From: Ilyonectria destructans
Lineage: Eukaryota; Ascomycota; Sordariomycetes; Hypocreales; Nectriaceae
Direction: 5' to 3'
NCBI GenBank assembly: GCA_020740775.1
Contig: JAHEWK010000021.1
Coordinates: 248,001 to 312,000 of the forward strand
Length of the DNA: 64,000 bases
The position numbers and the translations under genes are program-made. The notes under the pieces were generated by a model. The model had not been told where the DNA came from. It ran no database searches and saw nothing but the letters and a program-made list of their open reading frames with translations. Shown in pieces: positions 20,901 through 30,900 of this stretch; the stretch's first letter is position 1; each line of letters begins with the position of its first letter.

Positions 20901-22763
20901 GGACCAAGCGGTGATGAACGCATTTATAGCGTCGTTTGATCCTGTTCGCTTTCAGCATTTGCTTGTACGCTGGGTGGCCTGCGACAACGTCCCGTTTAAT
21001 AAGCTTGAGAGCCCGTATTTCCGCGAGCTCATGGGATACGAGAATAGCGCTATCATCGAGTCAGGAAGTCTCCCTACCCATACCACAATCCGTGAATGGA
21101 TTGTACGGTCCTTCAATCGTCACAAAGGCGTCGTGACTGAGATTCTTGGTCGCGCACTTGGCCGCATTAATATCTCCTTTGATGCGTGGTCCTCTCGCAA
21201 GTTTACCTCCCTTCTCGGCCTTGCCGTGCACTTTCTTGACGACGAAGGGAAGTTTCGCACATTCCTTCTAGGCTTGCCACAAATCGAGGGTCGTCATAGT
21301 GGCGAGAACCTTGCCGATCGCGTTAGTGAAATAATTCACGAATATGGGTTTGAGGATCGCATTGGGTACTTTGTCACAGACAATGCGGAGAGCAACGACA
21401 CGTGTCTTGAAGACCTAGGCACTGAGTTCGGCTTCAACAAGCAGCACCGGCGGCTTCGTTGCTGTGGGCATATTATCAACCTCGTCGCCCGATCCATTCT
21501 TTTGGCACGGACGCCGACGCCTTTGAGGACGACTGCCAAGCGGAGAAAGAGATCCAAGATGAGATAAAACTTTGGAGGTCGAAAGGCCCGATTGGCAAGC
21601 TGCACAATATTATTCACTGGGTGCAACGATCTGGCCAACGCATTGAGAAGCTCCACAAGCTCCAGCTTATTGAGAACACCGCGTTGAACCTTGAAGACAA
21701 AACAACCTACAATGTTGTCACGGATAACGCTACCCGCTGGAACTCGTCTGAGGCGATGATGGAGCGAGGCTACCAGCTTCGGAACGCACTTGATTCCCTG
21801 GTCCAGGCAGAAGTTACGGAATGGAACAACTACGTGGCCAGGAGAACTCAAAACGGGACAAAGCCAATGCCCAAGAAGAGCCGGACTAAGCCTGCGATTG
21901 TTGATAAGATGTCTGCTGAGGACTGGTCCGTGATTGCGGAGTATCTGGCTATATTGAAGCCGTTAAAGATAGCTGCCAAGCGCCTAGAATGCCGACCCAA
22001 GGAGGGTGAGCTGAATCTAGCCTTCCGACACTCAGCTTGTGCTTATAATTCTAGGTAAATTCGGTGCGATCTGGGAGGTTTTTCTCACAATGGAGTGGCT
22101 TCTGAAACATCTGGAAGAGTTCAAGGTGCAACATGAACTAGATGAAGAACCACACCTACGGATTGTTTGCAATCTCGGCTGGATGAAGCTGGACCAATAC
22201 TACACCCTCACCGAAGATAGCCCTGTATATCTCGCAGCCCTTATCCTCCACCCTGCCTTTCGCTGGTCAACCGTCGAGTCGCAATGGGGTGATCATCCGG
22301 ACTGGCTAGTACGAGGAAAGGCAGCTGTACAAGAGCTGTGGGAGGAGTATCGAAATCTCCCTGTCGAGCAGGAAACGATACCTGAGCAGCCGACTGTTCC
22401 AAGACAACCGACCTAGATGACTTTATGGCCTCAATCAGGAAGCTCAGCACACGGTCTGCACCTTTACCGTCAGCTACGCGCGATGAGTATGCAGAGTCGG
22501 TGGCCACTACTGACCCCGGTGATTGTTTGGTGGATAATCCGATTCAGTATTGGCTTCTCCGAAGACGGCAGTATCCACGTCTGTCGCGGATGGCGATTGA
22601 TCTCTTCTCAATTCCCGCGATGTCTACCGAGCCGGAGCGAATATTCAGCCTTGCAGGACAGATGGTTACGGCTCAAAGGGGCCGACTCCAAGCGGATATT
22701 ATCGGAGCAGCTCAATGTATCTCATCGTGGGAGAAAAGTGGGGCTATCCAAATATCCAAATAG
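20901..22763 (+). pseudogene. hAT transposase (hAT-2), 5'-truncated and frameshifted
   Basis: Coding sequence starts at the Gypsy-1 LTR boundary with DQAVMNAFIASFDPVRFQHLL, typical of the segment before the hAT catalytic core; the BED finger is missing. The core is present: INISFDAWSSRK (first Asp), VTDNAESNDTCLEDLG (second Asp), LRCCGHIINLVARS, then a 1-nt shift near 21490 into GTDADAFEDD...WNSSEAMMERG. A likely 49-nt intron at 22006-22054 (GTGAGC...CTAG) rejoins KEG to KFGAIWEVF. Another 1-nt shift near 22410 precedes the dimerisation region (PRLSRMAIDLFSIPAMSTEPERIFSLAG), ending at 22763. Fungal hAT family; dead copy. Confidence 0.85.
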
Positions 22764-22874
22764 ATCCAAATCGATCCAAATCAAATCAAATCAAATCAAA
22801 TTGAACATTTTCGTATCCAAATCAAATCAAATTGGGGGCTGGATTTGATTTGATTTATTTGTTTGCAAGCCTGG
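22764..22874 (+). repeat. hAT-2 right terminal region with ATCCAAAT repeats
   Basis: Multiple ATCCAAAT/CAAAT repeats and their complements lead to TTTGCAAGCCTG. Read inward this starts CAGGCTTGCAAA, a typical hAT terminus. The left terminus is missing because Gypsy-1 abuts the coding region. Confidence 0.6.
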
Positions 22875-23314
22875 TGGTGATGTTGGGTACGTCATTGTTC
22901 TTCGGGGTGTGACCGCCCAGTCTGAGCCCGGACAGTGACACTCTCTCACAAGTTAAGGGGTGCAACATAGGATGTCGCCAGAAGACATTGAATTGAGCTC
23001 CTTCTTCTATCTAAGGGAGCGACGAAGGTCGGTCTCTTATACCTGTGTTCAATCTGCCAATATCATAGGCAGCAGGCTGCTGCCTGATACTAGTTGTGGT
23101 CGTTCACTCTCATCGTGAACAAGTTCACGATGATCGTGATCCTTGCCTCATTTCTATCCTCATTCCAACACACTCTAAACTATAATTTAATAAGATTACG
23201 AATATATATATATATTTGTTTAGCACTTTTATATCTAGACGTGTAAGACTGAAGGAAGGGTTAGATAGTCAGGCAGAGCAAAGGTGTAAACTGTTTGCAG
23301 ATATTAAAAACTCT
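22875..23314. other. non-coding stretch
   Basis: No gene seen. Contains the near-palindrome CATCGTGAACAAGTTCACGATG at about 23112-23133 and an AT-rich run around 23180-23220. Confidence 0.5.
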
Positions 23315-23518
23315 TTAACTATGGAGCCCCTCGTCCCTACTCCAGCCTAAGCCCTGCATTAGACCCGCGATCAAGAACGCATGGAGTGCTCTAGTGATGT
23401 TCAGATTGTTCCGGCTGTAGATCTCCTCCTTCTCCTTGGGCCACGAGAAGCGAATTCTCACCACATCGACAAAGCCAGCGTTCTTCAGCATGTTAACTAG
23501 CGGTAGCATAGGCAACAA
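23315..23518 (-). pseudogene. SAM-dependent methyltransferase, C-terminal fragment
   Basis: The 67-codon frame reads LKNAGFVDVVRIRFSWPKEKEE then ALHAFLIAGLMQGLGWSRDE. This resembles the last strand-helix region of LaeA/TAM-type fungal methyltransferases, where a GF.DV...FK.P segment is followed by an amphipathic C-terminus. The SAM-binding half is not in the adjoining sequence. Assigned on a short similarity only. Confidence 0.4.
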
Positions 23519-23619
23519 CGGCTACTTGAACAGTAATACTGCCTCCATTCGCTGGGAGACCAAGAATCGCTGTTACTAGAGGTTGTTCGTATCCACGCCG
23601 TCGCGCACGGATGTTGGCA

Positions 23620-25016
23620 TCAAATCGTCCATTCTTGCCCCCCCTCGCAAAGAAGGTACTGATGACGTGTGATCTCAGTCGTGACGACGATCCCCTTATG
23701 GTTTGATCTGCCACTCTCTTTGAAACCGGTCTCAGAACCTTCTTCGTCGGTCTTCGCATATCCCGATACCCTAGCGTACACTCGCGCTGTACGGTTAGGC
23801 TTGCTAATGACCAGTCGGCCATCACCTGCATCGGAGTCAGCAGAGGCGACAACCCCCAGGGCTTCAGTGCTCCCGTCCACGGCGCTGTCCTCGGCTGGCA
23901 TGAACCTAGTTGTCATAGTCATCCGGCCTGTGGCATTGAGCTCGTAGATGTTGCTCGAACCCTTTGTTGACAGGCAAGGCACAACCTTGGCCAAAAGAGG
24001 GCGCAGGGTAGGCAAGCTCGCGCAAAGGATGCCGCATGTGAGTTCGACGACGGACCACCATGCGGCATCAGTGTTGTCCCACGTTGGATCTTCTGTGAAG
24101 ACAGCGTCTCGGAGCGTAGGAGCTCGAATGATTGATATCATGCATGTGCTGGATAGTTTCGGAATTATTAGTTTCGGACGCTTTCTTGCTGCGATACGAA
24201 ATACAACACTCACAAGAACCCACGACTGAAAATTGAGGCCACTAGAATCTTTTGTTTTCGGCGCAGTTTCAAAGAAAATACAGCAGGCAAAGGGATCAGG
24301 AAGATGATGAAATCGCTGATGATGTGGACGATGGTTACCGAGTACCAGGCCGGAAGAGTGTCGAGACATTTATTGGTCATGCTGGGAATGATGAATGACA
24401 CCGGAACACAAGCTAACCCAAGGATGATGTCGTGGACGATGGCCCATAAAATAACAAAGATGAGAATGATTAAGGAGAGTCTCCTAATGGTCTCCCCCGG
24501 GAAGATGCGGCGATAATGAAGAAGAAAGGAGCACTTGAGGATATTCATCGCCAGAGCATAAGTGAGAATGGCAACGTAGAGGGCCTGTTGAGCGTGTAAG
24601 GACGTTGTTTGAAATAAGGTACGAAGTCCGGCGAACCTGCAGCTGTGCCAAGCGGTGATCTGGTTCGATAGTCCACACATGGCGGCCAAGCCCCAATTTT
24701 GCCTCTTGTTACAGATCAGGATTAGAAAGACGGGGGAGGGGCTAAATGCTACCGAAGATTGTTGCGATAACGACGCAAATTCCGAGGACCTGACAATGCC
24801 CATTAGTCATGTGCGCATCCTCCACGGACACCAAGCAAGTACCTGTACTATTAAAATTGTTAAGTCGTCCAGGCCAGGAGTTTTGAGTATCACGAGGCGA
24901 GTGTAGAGCCGTAGAAATACAACTAGAGTGGAGACGGAGACGCAGGCTATAGAAATACTGATGACAAGGGTTGACCGTGACCTGACATCAACAGGATTCA
25001 TCGTCGGATTCGTCAT
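23620..25016 (-). CDS. rhodopsin-like (PTH11/SAT4-type) membrane protein, copy 3
   Basis: Spliced model on the minus strand: exons 25016-24843, 24789-24753, 24704-24637, 24584-24214, 24148-23620; about 392 aa, open, same four intron positions as copies 1 and 2. The protein starts MTNPTMNPVDVRSRS, keeps FLRLYTR, KLGLGRHVW, AWYSVTIVHIISDF and IRAPTLRDAVF, and ends LLCEGGQEWTI. It is clearly more diverged from copies 1 and 2 than they are from each other, and lies in opposite orientation. Persistence of an open, spliceable frame in all three argues for function or very recent duplication. No ligand or role can be given. Confidence 0.75.
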
Positions 25017-25923
25017 TTGCGTTTGCGTGGGTGTGTTGGGAACGGGGATTGAATGATCGCAATTGGAGCATGATGTACCGCACAGAGAACTCTGAAATAT
25101 GTCAGTCCGTCAATCGAGTGCTTATGTGTTGCTTCAACTCTTCGTCAGATGTAAGGAGATCGAGGTGGCATGAATCGCTCTGGATGCAAGGGTACTAGCA
25201 AAAATCTCCGGTTGCTGCTCATTTGCGATACTCGAGTCATCCGAAAGGCGGTACTTCCCGTGAGGTAACCCTGACCCGACAGTGGCGCTGGCCAGTAATG
25301 AAATGTGGCGATTTGTACTCTGTAAGGAGTAGGCTTTCAAAAAAATTTGTCCCGCAGGGCGCTAAAGGGCGCGACAAATGAATCCATTTTATGAAAGTTC
25401 ATTGGCGAAGAAAGTCTAACAAGATACGCACATGAACAAGTTGCTGTTAGCCCCCCCCCCGGGACTCCGGAAGGTGCTTATGTCCGAGGTGGGGGACGGC
25501 CAACCAGCTTGCAGGATGATATTGAAAATTTGCCTTGATGTCCATGAATCCATACTTGATGGACGTTCATAGATGAGACTTAGTGAAGCTCTGAGAGGCG
25601 GGTAAGGGCATTCGTGTTCGCTTTGACGTGCCCTTGTGGGAGAGAGGGGTGTGGCGCCCGCTCGATCTCCCCTGTCGTTGGGAATGGATGTACATGCTTC
25701 CCGGCTTTGTTGGTTCGAGTGTGATAATCATTTGTAATACGCTAGGTTATTTTCTAGCATCTCGTCTTGGTTCATACCCCGCAAACAAGTCTCCAGACCC
25801 CACCCCCGGATTCTCTCCCCCATGGCAAACGCACCCACGAATGGATCTCTCGTCACATTCTCTCTCTCCCTCCTCGGGTTCATCTTTCTTCTTGTTTAAA
25901 TCATAGGTCACAGATCATATCTT
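25017..25923. other. divergent intergenic region, likely promoters
   Basis: Lies between the starts of copy 3 (minus) and the Zn2Cys6 regulator (plus), so both promoters should be here. Features noted: homology to the upstream flank of copies 1 and 2, a C10 homopolymer near 25450, and a CT-rich run just upstream of the regulator start. No gene. Confidence 0.45.
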
Positions 25924-27753
25924 ATGACAATGCCTGCCCGCAGAGTCAAACCCTGGGAGCGTCGTCGTTGTGTCCAGGCTTGTACTAACTGCAAGCACCG
26001 CAAGGAACGTTGCGATGGTCAATTGCCCTGCGGACGCTGCAGTATTCGCGGGGTCGTCGATCAATGCACCTTTACCCGTTCGCCTCGGACTCCGAACTCG
26101 CTCGCGTCGACCCTGGACTATGTATCATCCAGAGTCCAAGAACGGGGCCACGGTCACGGCGGCCTCGATCTTGATCGCCCGTTGGACCCTGCATCGCTTC
26201 ATCTGCTGTCGATCGATCACCTCTCAAACACGTCGCCGACCAGCTCTCAAGACCCTACAAAGGTCCCTGCGCAGCAGCCAGTGCCATCAATACAGGGTCG
26301 TCAACCCACTACCGTATCTGTCAGGGACTCGGCCAACCTCTCGTTTCTCCAGATTATACGCCGCTTAGTCCACAATTCCTTGGGCCCGGGTGTTTTTGTC
26401 GAAGATGCGTCCGAAAACACCGTGGCTGAGGTGGCGGCGTCGGCGCAGCCGGACTGGGCTCTAGACATGGCTAAGCAACCGCCTCAACGGCCTGAGCCAT
26501 CTGATGCTCACTATCTTGTCCGCTGGTATTTGCGGGCAACCAATTCTATTCTGATGCTCTTCGATGAGCCGCTTCTCAACCATGCTCTGTCGCAATGGTT
26601 GCAAACTCCAATCGACCAGCTGGAACACCAATCTATGACCACCATCTTTCTTCTCATCTTCGCCATTGGTAGTCAGACATGCCCAGAGAATCGAGACAAC
26701 ACCGCTGAGCAATATTTCAACTACGGTCGGTTCTTGACCGATTTTCAAAACATGGAAAACCCGACTATTTCCACCATCCAGACCCATGTGCTCATCACCA
26801 TGTATCTTCTGGGAGCTTCGCGAAGGGATGCGGCCATGATGTATCTCGGCATAGCCGTGCGCGCCGCATATGTTTTGGGAATCCACAGGAGCGATAGAAA
26901 CGCACAGTACGATGCTCCAGAGTATGCTATGCGAGAGAGCCTCTGGAAGGTTCTGCGGGTGCTCATGAGCGTATCTCTGGGCCATCCTCCATCGACGTGT
27001 GAGACCCGAGACACAGCCGCCGAGGACAACTACTCACCTTCAAACGACCTCTGCGCCATCTTTGAGGCTATTCTTAAAGACATCTACTCAAGCCGTCCAG
27101 TATCAAAAGAGGCTCTGGAGCGGATAAGTGGACGCCACAGGCAATGGACCAAGAGATATGCAAAAGGGTTAGCAGCAGATGATATCAAATCGACCGAGTT
27201 CATCGACACTAACGAAGGCAAGAGAACCCCCAACATCGGCCTCTATCAAATCAAAGAGGCCTACTACTGGACAATAATGCTTCTGGCACGGCCCTTCCTG
27301 GTCGAGAGCATATCCAGACACGTTTCCAAGTCTATGACAAACGACAACCACGCTGAGCACGCAATTCCACGAACTTCTCATAACAGCATTGTGAGCTATG
27401 CCTGCGTCGACTCGGCCATACGGACGGTAGACCTACTGAACAGGCTGAGATCGAGTGAGGATATTCCAAAGCGGCTTCCGTTCATGGTCAACTCCCTGTT
27501 CGTCGCCTCCTTGGTCCTGGGACTGGCAGGATTCGGGGACTTGGACTCTATATTCCCACTTGACAAAAGCCTCACGAGAGCAAGGAGGCTGCTAGCCAGA
27601 TTTAGCCGGTGCGATGCAGTGTCCAAGGTGAACCTGGCCATCGTTGACGATCTTCGGGTCGCGTGCGATTTGCACCGTGAGAAGAGATTTAGACACAAGA
27701 TGGAGCAGCAGGGCTTGCTTGTCGGTGGCTTCTTTGGCTTTATTCACGACGAT
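25924..27753 (+). CDS. Zn2Cys6 fungal transcription factor, 3' end cut by Gypsy-2 LTR
   Basis: ATG 25924 opens 610 host codons before the LTR. Residues about 17-45 form the zinc cluster (CTNCKHRKERCDGQLPCGRC...QC) that binds two zinc ions and DNA. The middle region (YLVRWYLRATNSILMLFDEP, then MYLLGASRRDAAMMYLGIAVRAAYVLGIHRS) is the fungal-specific transcription-factor domain, nuclear in this family. The frame runs on 17 codons into the LTR (to TGA 27804), so the natural C-terminus is lost or replaced. No introns are evident. Target genes are unknown; the nearest neighbour is rhodopsin-like copy 3, divergently transcribed. Confidence 0.8.
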
Positions 27754-27921
27754 TGTGACGGTACAAGAGCACGAACGAGGTCAGGTGCGACTTGGGTAAA
27801 ATGATTGTTTACAAGGAGAGAAAGAGATTCCTAAGGAAAGCTCTGACTTAAGCTATTTACACAATATTCATAAAGTGAGACTATTCATAAAGTATGAAAG
27901 TCACATGATCGTTCCCTCACA
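27754..27921 (-). repeat. Gypsy-2 3' LTR (168 bp)
   Basis: Plus strand TGTGACGG...CCCTCACA. One difference from 33702-33869. Confidence 0.92.
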
Positions 27922-27933
27922 TATGGTCTCCCC

Positions 27934-30900
27934 TTACTCCATCTCTTCTGATTCTTCCACGCCTTGCTTAGCCCGGAGGCGAGCACTTTGCATTTCTTGT
28001 TTCGTGGGTCTAGGTTTGTTCTTGTAGCGCTTCTGGAACTCTTTGATGGCTATGTGAGCGTTGACGACGTTGTGCAATGGTTCCCATGTTGCTTCTTCAA
28101 GGTCAAAGCCTCTCCATAGTATATGGTACTGGAAGCCCTTTCGTTTTGTGCGTTTCGAGTCCAGTATTGCTTCAATCGCCCAGAGTTTCTCCCCTTTTGC
28201 ATCTAGCGTTATTGGTGGGGGCGGTAGGTTGTGTTGGCCGGGGAGCGGGTCGTTTGGTGATGGTCGTAGGAGGTTAGTATGGAATGAGTTGTGAATTGAG
28301 TCTAGTTCGTGGGGCAATTTTAGCTGGTAGGAGTGAGCGTTGAGCACGCGCTCGATTCGAAAAGGGCCAATGAACTTGTGATCTAGTTTCGGAATGGGTC
28401 TGGCTGAATTGATGTTGCGTGTGCTAAGTAGCACCATGTCTCCAACTCGGTACGCTGGCGCCGGCGATCTATTTGCGTTGGCGAATTGCTCCTGTGAGGC
28501 TTGAGCTGAAAGTAGGTTTGTCCGAAGTAGATCAGTGATCTCTTGCATCTTGGCGGCGAAGTTGTTGCCCTCGTTGCAGCGTTCTGCCAGGTCTTTGGGT
28601 GCCGCGCGTGGTATTGATCGAGGGGGACCAAAGCTCATTCGAGGGTGGTAGCCTGTGTTCGCAAAAAATGGGGACATTCCCGTTGAGTCGTTGACAACGT
28701 TACGGGCTGCGAATTCTGCCAATGGGAGCCACTCGTCCCAGTCGTCCTGAGCGAAGCTGACGTACTGGCGAAGGTATTGTTCAAGGAATGAGTTAGCATT
28801 TTCCGTCTGGCCGTCGGTTTCCGGGTGATAGGCTGTAGAAAGGCCAATGTTGGTCTGTAAACGGTGGCACACCGCTTTCCAGAATTCCGAGACGAAGAGT
28901 GGTCCTCTATCGGAGATGATTGAGTCAGGTAGTCCGTGGAGTTTCCATATATCTCGTACGAAGAGCATTGCCAAGTCATGTGCTTTCATGTCGGTTCTGC
29001 AAGGCGTGAAATGCCTGTCCTTTGACAGTCTATCAACTACGACCATAATTGCGTTGAACCCACGGGCCGTAGGTTGAATTGGGCCAATGAAGTCAACAGA
29101 TAGGTCTCTCCATCTCTGCAGGGGGATTGGGAGAGGTTTCAGCGTCCCCTGATACCGCAACCGGGAGGTCTTGTTTCTCAGACATCCGTGGCAATTGCGT
29201 GTGAATTGTTTCGTATCGGCGCTAAGCTTTGGCCACCAATAGGAGCGTGAGATGAGTTCGTATAGCTTGTTTTTCCCAGGGTGGCCTGATTCGACGCTGT
29301 CGTGGGCGAGTTGGGTGAGAAGAGTCCGTAATTCGCCTTCGGGTACGTATAGTCTCTCTCGGAAGTATAATCGGCCTTCATGTATCGCGCATTCCGATAG
29401 GGAAACTTCCTTTGAGTGGGGGATGCCATGGGGTTTGAGCATCTCGTCCCTGATTTTCATCCACCATTCGTCATCTTCGTAACCCTTGTCAAGGAGTCTC
29501 GTGATCTTGTGGTCGATTGGTTCTGGTTGAATTTCGTCGAGGATAGCGGGGCAGAGCGCAATATCTTGTTCCCAGCAGAGATTTGCAAAGAGCTCTGAGA
29601 GCTCGGGGTCGAGCTTCATCTGTTCTTGTACGGAACGGTCAATGTTGTGAGGTTTAAGTAGGGATTGTTGTTGGTACTGGATGCGGTCGTCATTTTCATT
29701 TTTTGGTAAGTCTTGCGATCTCCGTGTAAGTGAGTCAGGTTTTCCGTTTTCTTTCCCTGGTACCGACTTGATAGCGAATTGGAATTGCGACAGGAATTCG
29801 CTCCACCTGACTTGACGTCTTGAAAGTTGCTTGGTCGTCATGAAATATCGAAGGTTGGCATGGTCGGTAATAACTGTAATCGGGTGGTGTGTGCCTTGAA
29901 GTTCGGGTCTCCAGCATTCAAAGCAGCGTACAATAGCTAAAAGTTCTTTATCGTAGATCTCATAGTTGCACTCGGCGGGGTCGTACTTTTTGGACATGAA
30001 AGCCACTGGGTGTAGTACTCCCTGATCGTCTTCCTGGGAGAGGATACCTGAGGACACGAAATCGGAGGCGTCGCATTCTACAAATACTTCTCTTGTAGGG
30101 TCAAAGTGTCTGAGGATTGGGGCCGAGGTGAAACTGTTTTTGAGCATATCGAATGCCTCTTGGCAAGACCGAGTCCAGTTCCACTTGGCGAGCTTCCGCG
30201 TCAAGGCAACAAGTGGTCGTACGATGCGTGAAAATCCTTTGATGAATCGTCTGTAAAAATTCGAGAAACCCAAGAAGGCTTGGACATCTTTTACGTTGAC
30301 AGGGGCTTCCCAGTTAACGATACAGTCGACTTTTTCTGGGTCCATTTGTACTCCAGTGGTTGAGATAATCATCCCCAGATATTTCACTTCGGTCGTCTCG
30401 AATTCGCATTTCTTGACGTCGAGTTGTAGGCCTGCAGCTTCGAGTGCTTGAAGTACTGATTTGACGTGGAGTCTGTGGGAGGCGAGGTCATTCGAGTAGA
30501 TGAGGATGTCGTCGATGTAGGCGGTGCAATATCTGTCAAGGAACGGGCGTAAGACTTCGTTGATTCGAGCTTGAAAAGTAGCTGGGGCGTTTGATAGTCC
30601 AAAAGGCATCACCATGCTCTCGAAGAGGCCATATCTTGTGTTGAATGCCGTCATCCACTCCTGACCCTCCTTGATGCGTATTCGATTAAACGCTGCGACG
30701 ACATCGAGCTTTGTGAAATATTTGGCTTGGCTCAGCTGGGAGAGGGTCTCCTGGATTAATGGCAATGGGTATCGGTTCTTGATGGTTATGGCATTAAGCG
30801 CTCGGTAGTCCACGCAAAAGCGAAGGCCGCCTCCTGGTTTCTTCGCGAATAACACTGGCGAGGCTGCTGGTGAGGTGCTAGCGCGAATAAAACCCTTGTC

